Origin: JBDHWG01 sp046328525
GTDB taxonomy: Bacteria; Chloroflexota; Anaerolineae; Epilineales; JAHCIE01
NCBI GenBank assembly: GCA_046328525.1
Contig: JAXLWK010000004.1
Coordinates: forward strand, 558,001-622,000
DNA length: 64,000 bases
Direction: 5' to 3'
The notes under the pieces are model-generated. The model saw nothing but the letters and a program-made list of their open reading frames with translations. It was not told the origin of the DNA and did no database searches. Position numbers and translations under genes: made by a program. Below are positions 7,778-16,109 of the stretch, one piece after another; the stretch's first letter is position 1, and each line of letters starts with the position of its first letter.

Positions 7778-8662
7778 TCAACGCTCGGCGACGGCCCAGA
7801 ACTGGCCGCGGTGGCGCAGACCCTGGTAGATGAGAACCGCGAGCAGGATGCCGACGGCAATACCGTCCTTGTAGCCGGAGGGGAGTAGGCCGGCGCCGAA
7901 CGCCTCCAGGATGCCCAGCAGCAGGCCGCCCATGACGGCGATGGCCGGGTTGGTGAGGCCGCCGACGACCGCCGCCGCGAACCCTTTCAGCCCCATCGCC
8001 AGCCCCATGTCGTACGTCGCAAAGCTCAGCGGGGTGATGACGACGCCGGCGATGGCGGCGATGCTGCCGGCGATGACGAAGGCGAGGAAGGCCATGCGGC
8101 TGGGGACGATGCCGAAGATTTCCGCCGCCTCTCGGTTCATGGCGACGGCGCGCATGGCCTGGCCGGTGCGGGAGCGGTTGAAGAAGAGGCCGGTCGCGGC
8201 GAGGACGATGACCGTGGTCACCAGCACCCAGATGCTCTGTAGCCGCATGATGGCGCTGAAGAAGGTCACGGGCATCCCTGTGGTGAACGGGGCCATGGTG
8301 TACGGCTCGGTGCCCCAGATGATGAGGGAGACGCCGCGGATGACGATGGACGCGCCGATGGTGATGACGAGCAGGCTGATGAGGGAGGCGCGGCGCGCGG
8401 TGCGTAGCGACGTCCAGTAGAACACGCCGGACAGCAGGCCGACAAGCAGGATGCCCAACACGGCGGCGATGGGCAGGGGGAGGCCGGCCCGCATGATGCT
8501 AACGGTTAGCATGGAGCCGAGCATGACGAACTCGCCCTGGGCGAAGTTGATGACCTCTGTCACCGTGAAGATGGTCACAAAGCCCAGGGCGATGAGCGCG
8601 TAGATGCTGCCGTTGGTCACGCCGGTGATAAGATATTGAGTGAGTTGTTGTAAAGTAGGCAT
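7778..8662 (-). CDS. livH: Branched-chain amino acid-type ABC transporter permease (LivH-like)
   Basis: 294 residues from ATG 8662 (MPTLQQLTQYLITG), the usual LivH beginning; an in-frame ATG at 8683 would add seven residues. Motifs: GVTNGSIYALIALGFVTIFTV, VINFAQGEFVMLG, QAMRAVAMNREAAEIFGI (cytoplasmic coupling loop) and DGIAVGILLAVLIYQG. Nine bases separate it from livM, so co-transcription is almost certain. It pairs with LivM as the transmembrane channel. Confidence 0.9.
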   Translation of the reverse strand: MPTLQQLTQYLITGVTNGSIYALIALGFVTIFTVTEVINFAQGEFVMLGSMLTVSIMRAGLPLPIAAVLGILLVGLLSGVFYWTSLRTARRASLISLLVITIGASIVIRGVSLIIWGTEPYTMAPFTTGMPVTFFSAIMRLQSIWVLVTTVIVLAATGLFFNRSRTGQAMRAVAMNREAAEIFGIVPSRMAFLAFVIAGSIAAIAGVVITPLSFATYDMGLAMGLKGFAAAVVGGLTNPAIAVMGGLLLGILEAFGAGLLPSGYKDGIAVGILLAVLIYQGLRHRGQFWAVAER

Positions 8663-8686
8663 CGGCCATCTGCTATCCGCCATCCG

Positions 8687-9946
8687 CTACTTCTTCGCCG
8701 TCCACTTGCCGTCCTTGATCTCGATCAAGGTGACGGCGTCGGCGGGGCTGAGGCCGTTGTGGTCCTGGGCGCTCATGTTGAACGCACCGCTGACGCTGAC
8801 CAACCCCTTCGTGTTCTCGATGGCGTCCCGCAGCTTGGCGCGGTCGTTCCCCGCCGTCTCCATCGCCTTGGTGATGATGGCGAGGGCGTCGTAGGCGTAG
8901 CCGCCGAACGGGCTGGGCGGGCTGTTGTACTTCGCCTGGTAGTCCTTCATGTATTGCTGCAAAATGGGCTTCATCGGGTCATTGTCGGGGAGCTGGTCGG
9001 CGACGAGCAGCTTGCCGGCGAACAGATCCGTCCCCTCGGCGCCCGGCTTGGTGGCGATGTCAATGAACGCCTGGTTCGCGACGCCGTGGCTCTGGAAGAT
9101 GGGCGCCTGGATGCCCATCTCGTTGCGGTTCTTGCTCACGACGCCGGCGGCCGGCGGGATGGCCCAGACGAGGATGGCCTTCGGGTCGGCGCCCTTGACC
9201 TTGGTGAGCTGGGCCGTCATGTCCGTGTCGGTCTCGTTGAAGCGCTCGTTGGCGACCGTCGTCAGCCCCGCCTTCTGCGCGATCGCGTCCCACTCGGCCT
9301 TCCCCCCATCGCCGTAGGCGGTGGCGACGCTCATCCACGCGACCTTGTCAAGGTTATTCTTCTTGAGGTGGTCGGCGATGGCCTGGAGGACGAGGCGGTC
9401 GGACTGGGGCGTCTTGAAGATCCACTTGCGGTCGGCGACCGGCTCGACGATCTTGATGCCGGCGGCCATGGAGACGAGGGGAATCTCGGCCTTCGTCACG
9501 GCGTCAACGATGGCGAGGCTCTCGCCGGTCAGCGTCGGGCCGACGATGACCGAGACTTTGTCCTCGTCAATCAGCTTCTTTGCCGCGACGAGGGCTTCGG
9601 TGTTGTCGCTCTTTGTGTCGTAGATGACGGCCTGGAGTGGGTGGGTCTTGCCATCCGGGCCTTTCACGCCGCCTTTGGCATTGATCTGGTCCACGAGCAT
9701 CTGGACGGTGTTGCGCTCCGGGACGCCGAGCGAGGACGAGGGGCCGGTGATCGCGGCCAGGACGCCGATCTTGTACGGATCACCGGTCGCGGCGGCGGCT
9801 TGCGGTGGGGCGGGCGCTTGGGCGGCAGGGGCTTGTGGGGCGGGCGCCTGGGCGGCGGGCGAGGCGGGTTGGCCGCCGCAGGCGATAGCCAGCACGGCGA
9901 CCAGGGACAGGAGCAGAGCGAGCACGGCCAATCGTTGCGGGCGCAT
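8687..9946 (-). CDS. livK: ABC transporter substrate-binding lipoprotein (LivK family)
   Basis: 419 residues from ATG 9946, chosen because AAGGAGG stands seven bases before it. The lipobox LAIAC near residue 24 shows a lipid-anchored protein; an Ala/Pro/Gln-rich linker (about 30-55) extends the binding domain from the membrane. The domain is a type I periplasmic-binding fold (YKIGVLAAITGPSSSLG, GVKGPDGKTHPLQAVIYDTKS, VIVGPTLTGESLA, YGDGGKAEWD). It captures the substrate and delivers it to the LivH/LivM channel. First gene of the operon, with a strong promoter upstream. Confidence 0.92.
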   Translation of the reverse strand: MRPQRLAVLALLLSLVAVLAIACGGQPASPAAQAPAPQAPAAQAPAPPQAAAATGDPYKIGVLAAITGPSSSLGVPERNTVQMLVDQINAKGGVKGPDGKTHPLQAVIYDTKSDNTEALVAAKKLIDEDKVSVIVGPTLTGESLAIVDAVTKAEIPLVSMAAGIKIVEPVADRKWIFKTPQSDRLVLQAIADHLKKNNLDKVAWMSVATAYGDGGKAEWDAIAQKAGLTTVANERFNETDTDMTAQLTKVKGADPKAILVWAIPPAAGVVSKNRNEMGIQAPIFQSHGVANQAFIDIATKPGAEGTDLFAGKLLVADQLPDNDPMKPILQQYMKDYQAKYNSPPSPFGGYAYDALAIITKAMETAGNDRAKLRDAIENTKGLVSVSGAFNMSAQDHNGLSPADAVTLIEIKDGKWTAKK

Positions 9947-10003
9947 GGTCTCCTCCTTGAGAGGCACATAGGGCTATGGGGTCATCGCGGGGAAAGCGCG
10001 GTG

Positions 10004-10032
10004 AGTATATCGCAGGCAGAGCGGATTGTCAA
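10004..10032 (-). promoter_or_regulatory. Promoter of the LIV-type transporter operon
   Basis: Minus strand TTGACA (10027-10032), 17-base spacer, TATACT (10004-10009), about 55 bases before the livK-like start. Confidence 0.75.
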
Positions 10033-10036
10033 TTAG

Positions 10037-10131
10037 CCCCCTCTCCCCGTGGGAGAGGGATGGGGTGAGGGTCTTAAAACCTCGTGTGAGCATGAAGACC
10101 CTCACCCAGCCTCTCCGAGAGGGAGAGGGGC
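10037..10131. repeat. Composite CCCTCTCCC/GGGAGAGGG repeat element
   Basis: Two facing palindromes separated by a short spacer. The first 42 bases (10037-10078) are identical to 41435-41476, which lies inside a coding sequence. Confidence 0.85.
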
Positions 10132-10183
10132 CAGACCTGTCCGCCCTTCAACCAAAATCGGAGAGGGGGAACGCCACTGCGGC

Positions 10184-11593
10184 TTACTGGCCGCCGACGA
10201 AGTAGACGCGCGACACCGACGCCATGACCGCGCCCGTCGCCGGGTCAAGCGCCCACACCTGGAAGACCACCGGCCCCGTGAACGTCGAGGAGTTGAAGAA
10301 GACGTCCCACCACACCGGCTGGAGGAAGGAGGCGTTGACCGGGACGGTCCCCTCGGTCAGCGTCTGGCCGGCGCCGTCGAGGACGCGGTAGTTCAGCGTT
10401 CCGCCGTTGGGGAACAGGTCGGTGCGCCCGAACACCGTCCCCGGTAGGGTCACGGTAGCGTTGGCGGGCGGCCGGTCAATGACCAGGCCGACGATGGAGC
10501 CGGACGGGGCGCCGCCGGCCACGACAAGGTTGACCCCGACTGACATCGGGATCGCGCCGGTCTCAGGGTTCTGGTCGAAGACCGTCAGCACCAGGGGCGT
10601 CCCCGGCGCGGCGCTGAACGCGATCTGGGTGTTGAACGTGAACGGGACAAACTGCACCCGCTGCCCCGTCGTCTGCACCTCGAACGTGCCCGACGCCAGG
10701 GCCACGCCCTGCTGCGTCGCCAGCGTGTAGTTCAGCGTGCCGTTGATGGGGAAGACCACGCTGTAGCCGCTGAGCGTCATGGGGCTGGTGACGGAGGCGC
10801 CGGGCTGCGGCGACTCAATCACGATCTGCTGCTGCCCCTGGGGCGGCGTCGGCGTGGGGCCGGTCGGCGGTGGCGGTGGCGGCACGGGCGTCGGCTGCGT
10901 TCCCTCGGTGAACAGGTCAATGCTGGTGCTGGCGTCAATCGCGCCCGTCGCCGGGTCGCGGTCCGTCAGCGTCACGCGGACGATGCCGCCCTGGGGCGGG
11001 ATCGGGAAGCTGATCGAGGCGACGAACGCGCCGCCGCTGCCCGAGGGCGACACCGGGAAGCCGCCCTGGGCGATGGTCGCGCCCTGGGCGTTGTTGACCG
11101 CGAAGCTCAGGCTACCCGACGCCGGCATGCGCGCCGTCGTGCCGGTGATCGTCACCGGGCTGCCGACCGTCGTTCCGGACGGCGGCGAGTTGATGATGAT
11201 CTGCTGCGGCGTCGGGGGCGGCGGGGCGCCAGGCGCGACGACGGCGACCGACGCTGTGGGGCCGCCGTCGGCCCAGATGCTGATGAACAGCGCCTCGCCG
11301 GCCGTGGGGGTGTTGAATGTGATCTGGCCGGAGAAGTCATACGGCGGGTCGAACGGGCTTTTGACCGGGAAGCTCCCCGATCCCAGGTCGCCGGAGAGCG
11401 CGCCGCGAACCCTGAAGTTCAGGCTGTCGGTCGGCTCCGACGTGAACCCGTTGATGCGGAGCGGGCTGGTAACAGTCGCGCCCGCCTGGGGGCTGGTGAT
11501 CTCGACCGAGGCGGCGGCGGCGGCGATGTTCGGCATTGCCGAGACGGCCACCAGGCTCAATATGAGCAATACGAGGCCGATGCGTAGGCGCAT
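10184..11593 (-). CDS. Secreted protein with four Gmad2-like immunoglobulin-fold repeats
   Basis: 469 residues. A signal peptide (about 1-28, ending NIAAAAA) is followed by four repeats of about 100 residues, each opening with a version of I-x-SP-x-x-G-x-x-V-x-SP-x-x-x-x-G (about 29-120, 132-230, 255-360, 370-469). The pattern resembles the Gmad2 immunoglobulin-like domain of spore-germination and surface proteins. Pro/Thr-rich linkers (PGAPPPPTPQ, PTPVPPPPPPTGPTPTPP) separate the repeats. No catalytic motif. It is probably a surface adhesion or scaffold protein. It lies 13 bases downstream of a three-repeat paralogue, with AAGGAG before its start. Confidence 0.8.
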   Translation of the reverse strand: MRLRIGLVLLILSLVAVSAMPNIAAAAASVEITSPQAGATVTSPLRINGFTSEPTDSLNFRVRGALSGDLGSGSFPVKSPFDPPYDFSGQITFNTPTAGEALFISIWADGGPTASVAVVAPGAPPPPTPQQIIINSPPSGTTVGSPVTITGTTARMPASGSLSFAVNNAQGATIAQGGFPVSPSGSGGAFVASISFPIPPQGGIVRVTLTDRDPATGAIDASTSIDLFTEGTQPTPVPPPPPPTGPTPTPPQGQQQIVIESPQPGASVTSPMTLSGYSVVFPINGTLNYTLATQQGVALASGTFEVQTTGQRVQFVPFTFNTQIAFSAAPGTPLVLTVFDQNPETGAIPMSVGVNLVVAGGAPSGSIVGLVIDRPPANATVTLPGTVFGRTDLFPNGGTLNYRVLDGAGQTLTEGTVPVNASFLQPVWWDVFFNSSTFTGPVVFQVWALDPATGAVMASVSRVYFVGGQ

Positions 11594-11606
11594 GGGCGGC
11601 TCCTTC

Positions 11607-12623
11607 TTAGCGCGCGGTGGTGACCGGCAGCTCGGCGCGGGCGATGACCTGGCCCGACGCGAAGTTGTAGTCCGCTAGTGTCACCGTGAGCGGCTGGCCG
11701 GTCGGTGGGACGGCGAAGGTGACGGAGCCAACGAACGTGGACCCGCCGCCCAGGGGCGAAACCGGGAACGTCCCGCCGCCGATGATGTTGCCGTTCGCCT
11801 GGCGCACCACGAAGGCCAGCAGACCGTTCTGCGGGTACTGGGTCGTGTAGCCGGTCACCGTCATCGGGCTGCCCACGGTCGCGCCGCGCGCCGGTGAGGT
11901 GATGACGATCACCTGGCCGGACGCGGCGGCTTCGGTGGTCAGCGAGACGGCGGCGCTGGCGGTCGTCTGCCCGGTCGCCGGGTCAATCTGGAAGACCGTG
12001 GCCGTGACGGGGCCGCCCTGCGCCGGCGGCTGGAACTGGAGCGAGGCGGCCCAGGTGGAGCCAGCGCCCGACGGCTGCACCGGGAACGCGCCCTGGCCGA
12101 GCGGGGCGCCAGTGGCGCTGGTGATGGAGAAGTTGAGGAAGCCGGTCGGCGGGAAGCTCGTGGTGAAGCCGGTCAGGGTGACCGGGCTGCCGACCTGCGT
12201 ACCGTTCGGGGGCGAGCTAATCACGATGGTTTGCGGCGTCGGGGGCGGCGGGGCGCCGGGGGCGAGCACGTTGACCGAGGCGCTCGACCCGTCGCCACCG
12301 CTCAGCGTCACGATGAGCGTATCGCCGGGCTGTGGTGCATCGAACGTGACCGTGCCCGTGAAGTCGAACGGCGGGTCGAACGGGCTTTTGACCGGGAAGC
12401 TGCCCGAGCCAATCTGGCCGGAGCGGACGCCGACGACGGTGAAGTTCATCGAGTCGGTGGGCGCGGCGGTGTAGCCGGTGACGCGCAGGGGCGAGGTGAC
12501 GACGCTGCCGGCCTCGGGCCGGTTGATCTGGATGGAGCCTTGCGCGGAGACGAGGCCGGGCGCGGCGGCGGCGCAAAGCAAAAACAGCGCCACAAGGGGC
12601 GCGAGCCAGCGAATGGCTTTCAT
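11607..12623 (-). CDS. Secreted protein with three Gmad2-like repeats
   Basis: 338 residues with a clear signal peptide (about 1-27, ending GLVSAQ). Three repeats of about 100 residues start INRPEAGSVVTSPLRVTGY, ISSPPNGTQVGSPVTLTGF and ITSPARGATVGSPMTVTGY. The first repeat shares long near-identical stretches with its downstream neighbour, for example GSGSFPVKSPFDPP in both, so the two genes arose by tandem duplication. It is the first gene of a two-gene operon. The role is inferred as a cell-surface structural protein. Confidence 0.8.
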   Translation of the reverse strand: MKAIRWLAPLVALFLLCAAAAPGLVSAQGSIQINRPEAGSVVTSPLRVTGYTAAPTDSMNFTVVGVRSGQIGSGSFPVKSPFDPPFDFTGTVTFDAPQPGDTLIVTLSGGDGSSASVNVLAPGAPPPPTPQTIVISSPPNGTQVGSPVTLTGFTTSFPPTGFLNFSITSATGAPLGQGAFPVQPSGAGSTWAASLQFQPPAQGGPVTATVFQIDPATGQTTASAAVSLTTEAAASGQVIVITSPARGATVGSPMTVTGYTTQYPQNGLLAFVVRQANGNIIGGGTFPVSPLGGGSTFVGSVTFAVPPTGQPLTVTLADYNFASGQVIARAELPVTTAR

Positions 12624-12717
12624 GGTGGGTGAGCCTCCTTACTCTATGGCAGTAGGATGCGGCGATGATGGGTGAGGCCGCGGGCCGACGCGGGCAGCTC
12701 GTTTGCGGCCAGCCCGT

Positions 12718-12746
12718 ATTATACCCTCCCCCAACCCCGTTGTCAC
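12718..12746 (-). promoter_or_regulatory. Promoter of the Gmad2-like operon
   Basis: Minus strand GTGACA (12741-12746), 17-base spacer, TATAAT (12718-12723). It lies back to back with the ribonuclease promoter. Confidence 0.7.
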
Positions 12747-12752
12747 GCTGCC

Positions 12753-12781
12753 TTGAGGAATTGCCCGCGTTGACATACAAT
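12753..12781 (+). promoter_or_regulatory. Promoter of the ribonuclease/inhibitor operon
   Basis: TTGAGG (12753-12758), 17-base spacer, TACAAT (12776-12781), about 75 bases before the start codon. Confidence 0.6.
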
Positions 12782-12857
12782 TCAGAGGCCCGCAGACACT
12801 CGGGCCGACGGCGAGCGCCTCCGAGCGCACCCAACGCACACCTTAAGGAAGAACCCT

Positions 12858-13433
12858 ATGCCTGGACTCTCTTCGCTCTCCGCCCTCGCCTGGGCCAGGC
12901 GGGCATCGCTCATCACTCTGCTGCTCTTGCTCGTCGCCGCCGTCGTCGGCTGCGGCGGCGGAAGCGCCAGCACTTCCCCCTCCTCTCCCCCGCCGGCGGG
13001 GGGGAATGCAGGGGGGGTCGCCGCGCCCACGGTGGCGACGATTGGCAAGGCCGTTGACAACAGCGCTCTCGCCGCAACCCCGACGACGAAGCCCAAGCCC
13101 ACCGCCACGCGCCAGGCCGCCCCGACGCCGACCGCCATCCCCAAGACGATGGATGGAATGAAGGTCGTCAGCCCCAACGACCTGCCGCCGGAGGCGCGCA
13201 AGACGATCGCCCTCATCGAGAAGGGCGGGCCGTTCCCCTATTCCCGCGACGGCATCGTGTTCGAGAACCGCGAGGGGCGCCTGCCGAAGAAGCCATCCGG
13301 CTACTATCACGAGTACACGGTGGACACGCCCGGCTCCGCGGACCGCGGGGCGCGGCGCATTATCACCGGCCAGAATGGCGAGATGTACTACACCGACGAT
13401 CACTACGACACATTTGTGAGGGTAGTCAAATGA
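12858..13433 (+). CDS. Lipoprotein ribonuclease of the barnase (N1/T1) family
   Basis: 191 residues. The N terminus is a lipoprotein signal (LLLLLVAAVVGC, modified Cys32), followed by a Ser/Pro/Thr/Lys linker (about 36-100) and a microbial ribonuclease domain (about 101-191). Barnase-type catalytic residues are all in place: Glu152 (YYHEYTVDTPG), Arg163/166/167 (ADRGARRIITG) and His182 (YYTDDHYDTFVRV). It should cleave single-stranded RNA, preferring guanine. AAGGAAG precedes the ATG. The last codons overlap the barstar start by ATGA. The lipid anchor and linker suggest a surface-displayed enzyme used for nutrient RNA or against competitors; that use is inference. Confidence 0.9.
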   Translation: MPGLSSLSALAWARRASLITLLLLLVAAVVGCGGGSASTSPSSPPPAGGNAGGVAAPTVATIGKAVDNSALAATPTTKPKPTATRQAAPTPTAIPKTMDGMKVVSPNDLPPEARKTIALIEKGGPFPYSRDGIVFENREGRLPKKPSGYYHEYTVDTPGSADRGARRIITGQNGEMYYTDDHYDTFVRVVK

Positions 13434-13858
13434 GTGACCTGGCAGCCATATTCTCCGGCCAGCGCCCGGCCGGCATCTACAACCTGCCCGAAGCGACGAC
13501 GCCGGACGCCCTGCGCCAGGCTGCCGCCGCCCAGGGCTGGCGTGTGTTCGAGATTGACGGGAGCCGCGTCACCGACAAGGCGTCGTTTCTGAAGGCCGCC
13601 GCCACAGCGATGGATTTCCCCGGCTACGTCGCCGCCAACTGGGATGCGTTCGAGGAGGCCATCCGCGACCTGGCGTGGGCGAAAGCGCCGGGCTACGTCA
13701 TCCTCTACACCGACGCGGACAAGTTCGCCCGCCAGCACCCGGGCAACTGGCGCACGCTCATGGGCATCTTCCGCTCCGGCGTGGACACGTGGCGGGGCGA
13801 CAACGTGCCGATGTACGTGCTGCTCCAGGGCGACGGCATCACCGCGCCCGATTTGTGA
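13430..13858 (+). CDS. Barstar-family ribonuclease inhibitor
   Basis: 142 residues, cytoplasmic (no signal peptide). The core matches barstar: WRVFEIDGSRVTDKASFLKA, then FPGYVAANWDAFEEAIRDL, whose Asp and Glu on the helix block the ribonuclease active site, and a final strand MYVLLQGD. It overlaps the ribonuclease gene by four bases (ATGA), so inhibitor and enzyme are made together. It protects the host from ribonuclease that folds before export. Confidence 0.92.
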   Translation: MSDLAAIFSGQRPAGIYNLPEATTPDALRQAAAAQGWRVFEIDGSRVTDKASFLKAAATAMDFPGYVAANWDAFEEAIRDLAWAKAPGYVILYTDADKFARQHPGNWRTLMGIFRSGVDTWRGDNVPMYVLLQGDGITAPDL

Positions 13859-13967
13859 TACGTCCCTCCATCCCCCAGCCCCTTCCTCCCAGAGCGGGCG
13901 GAAGGGGGGGGCAAAGGCGTTCTTCCCCCTGTCCCAAAATGGGCGGGGGGGTAAGGGGCGTAATTGG

Positions 13968-14261
13968 CTACGGGATGATGTTGCGGTCGTCCAGGAACTC
14001 GACAGGCGGCTGGTCGCGCCCGTGTTCCCAGAGGAGAGAGAAGAACCATATGCCGCTCTCGCCAATCGAGAAGTCGGCCGGCGTGTAGGTCATGTGGGAA
14101 TCGAGGGGCGGCGTCGTTTGCTCCGGGTTGTACTCTGCCTGCCAGCCGAACGCTTCACCGCGCCACGCCTTTCCTGCCATGTGCAAGACCGCAGCGAACC
14201 CTCGGACCTCGTCGAGGTCGGGAATGACAATCGGGATGACAGGCTCCTCGTCGCCATGCAC
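13968..14261 (-). CDS. Small hypothetical protein downstream of the DUF4160 gene
   Basis: About 97 residues from a GTG start at 14261; a longer ATG start at 14315 would overlap the preceding gene by 41 bases. Visible text: VIPIVIPDLDEVRGFAAVLH, then AFGWQAEYNPEQ and FSIGESGIWFFSLLWEH. Not recognised. DUF4160 genes are often paired with a small partner such as DUF2442, but this sequence does not show that motif. Possibly a two-gene unit of unknown role. Confidence 0.45.
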   Translation of the reverse strand: MHGDEEPVIPIVIPDLDEVRGFAAVLHMAGKAWRGEAFGWQAEYNPEQTTPPLDSHMTYTPADFSIGESGIWFFSLLWEHGRDQPPVEFLDDRNIIP

Positions 14262-14274
14262 ATGTACTCGTGCC

Positions 14275-14523
14275 CTAACGGTCAACACGTTTGCTCTGCT
14301 CCTTAGTCCACGCATCCAACAGAAAGTCCCGATGGTCTGCCAGGATGCGCTCGATTTCGGTCAATTGCTGAGGCCGAAAGCCGCGTGATCGAGCCAGCGC
14401 GATCTCACGCACCCAGTACTTCGCCTCGTTGCCATCCTTCCCCACATGGACGTGGGGTGGCTCGTCCAGATCGGCCTCATAGAACCAGAAGCGATAGCCT
14501 TTGATGCGCAGAACCACAGGCAT
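14275..14523 (-). CDS. DUF4160 family protein
   Basis: 82 residues from ATG 14523 (MPVVLRIKGYRFWFY); the longer ORF to 14670 runs under the neighbouring promoter region. The family signature is clear: a short beta pair, then DEPPHVHVGKDGNEAKYWV, then EIERILADHRDFLLDAW. Members are small, common in mobile and accessory regions and often paired with DUF2442 in toxin-antitoxin-like units; the biochemical role is not established. Divergent from the HpaB-type gene. Confidence 0.8.
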   Translation of the reverse strand: MPVVLRIKGYRFWFYEADLDEPPHVHVGKDGNEAKYWVREIALARSRGFRPQQLTEIERILADHRDFLLDAWTKEQSKRVDR

Positions 14524-14641
14524 GTCAACCCGCCTGACTGCAATTCGTTCGATGTCAAGCAAACTATAGGATGGATGCGTCTCTCGGTCAAGGCGAGCGG
14601 GCGATGCCAAACCGGGATGATTCACAAGCGGAGGTGCGACG

Positions 14642-16093
14642 ATGGGCGCGAAGAGCGGCGAGCAGGTCATCGAGCGGCTGCGGAACAGCCCCAGGGAGAT
14701 CTACTACCAGGGGGAGCGTGTCGAGGATGTGACCACTCATCCCGCCTTCCGCCGCGGCGCCCGCAGCCTGGCCGACCTCTACGACATCCAGCATGCCCAT
14801 CTCGACGACATGACCTACACCTCGCCGACTAGCGGCGCGCGCGTGGGCCTGTCCTTCCTCACGCCCCGCACCCGCGACGACCTGCCGCGCATCCGCACCA
14901 TGATGAAGCGCTGGGCTGACGCCTCCGGCGGGATGCTCGGCCGCTCGCCCGACTACCTCAACCGCGCCGTCATGGCCTACGCCGCCGCCGCCGACTACAT
15001 GGCCGAGAACGACCCGCGCCACGGCCAGCACATCCGCGCCTACTATGACTACGTGCGCGAGAACGACCTCATCCTGACCCACTCCCTCATCAACCCGCAG
15101 GCGAACCGCGCCGTCGGTCCGGCGCAGCAGGCCGACCCGACCCTGGCCGCCCACGTGGTCAAGGAGACCGACGCCGGGTTCATCGTGCGCGGAGCGCGCA
15201 TGATGGCGACGCTGCCCATCGCCGACGAAATCCTGGTCTTCCCTTCGACGCTGCTCAAGGCGACGCAGGAGGACGCGCCGTATGCCTTCGCCTTCGCCCT
15301 GCCCTGCGCCACGCCCGGCCTCAAGTTCATCTGCCGCGAGAGCTTCGACTACGACCGCTCTGTCTTCGATCACCCGCTGGGCGCGCGCTTCGAGGAGATG
15401 GACGCCGTCGCCGTGTTCGACGACGTGCTCGTGCCGTGGGAGCGCGTCTTCCTCTACCGCGACGTCGTCCGCTGCAACCGCGCCTTTGGCGTCTCCAACG
15501 CCGTCGTCCACATGTCGCACCAGGTCGTGACCAAGAACATCGCCAAGACCGAGTTTCTCCTCGGCCTGGCCTCGCTCATCGTCCACACCATCGGCATCGA
15601 GGGCTTCCAGCACGTCCAGGAGAAGATCGCCGAGATCATCGTAGACCTGGAGGCGATGCGCGCCTTCGCCCGCGCCGCCGAGGCCGACGCCGCGCTGGAC
15701 CACTGGGGTGTCATGACGCCGGCCTGGCCGCCCCTCGACGCGGCGCGCAACCTCTTCCCGCGCCTCTACCCGCGCATGGTCGAGATCATCCAGCTCCTCT
15801 CGGCCAGTGGCCTGATGGCCCTGCCCACGGAGGCCGACCTCCAGAACCCGGCCCTCGCGCCGCTGGTGGACAAGTACTTCCAGGCAGCGCGGGCCGACGC
15901 GCGCGAGCGCCTCAAGCTGTTCCACCTGGCGTGGGACGTGGCGGCGTCGGCGTTCGGCGCGCGCCAGGTGCTGTACGAGCGCTTCTTCTTCGGGGACCCG
16001 GTGCGCATGGCCGGCGCGATGTTCGCCGCCCACGACCGCACTGCCTACATGGAGCGCGTCCGCGACTTCCTCGCCCGCGCCGACGAAGAGTAG
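14642..16093 (+). CDS. HpaB-type FAD-dependent aromatic hydroxylase
   Basis: 483 residues, the normal length of the 4-hydroxyphenylacetate 3-monooxygenase (HpaB/PvcC) family. These enzymes use free FADH2 from a separate reductase to hydroxylate phenols. Candidate active-site residues are conserved: Arg101 and Tyr105 (GRSPDYLNR) and His147 (DLILTHSLINPQ). Further family text: DPTLAAHVVKETDAGFIVRG and FDDVLVPWERVFLY. GGAGG stands eight bases before ATG. The reductase partner HpaC is not in the window, and the 4-hydroxybutyryl-CoA dehydratase branch of the superfamily cannot be fully excluded, so the substrate is left open. Confidence 0.85.
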   Translation: MGAKSGEQVIERLRNSPREIYYQGERVEDVTTHPAFRRGARSLADLYDIQHAHLDDMTYTSPTSGARVGLSFLTPRTRDDLPRIRTMMKRWADASGGMLGRSPDYLNRAVMAYAAAADYMAENDPRHGQHIRAYYDYVRENDLILTHSLINPQANRAVGPAQQADPTLAAHVVKETDAGFIVRGARMMATLPIADEILVFPSTLLKATQEDAPYAFAFALPCATPGLKFICRESFDYDRSVFDHPLGARFEEMDAVAVFDDVLVPWERVFLYRDVVRCNRAFGVSNAVVHMSHQVVTKNIAKTEFLLGLASLIVHTIGIEGFQHVQEKIAEIIVDLEAMRAFARAAEADAALDHWGVMTPAWPPLDAARNLFPRLYPRMVEIIQLLSASGLMALPTEADLQNPALAPLVDKYFQAARADARERLKLFHLAWDVAASAFGARQVLYERFFFGDPVRMAGAMFAAHDRTAYMERVRDFLARADEE

Positions 16094-16109
16094 GAGATAG
16101 GCAACTCTG

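Noticed and set aside
13968..14523. DUF2442/DUF4160 toxin-antitoxin-like pair
   Set aside because: The DUF4160 half is clear but the partner shows no DUF2442 motif, so a named system cannot be supported.
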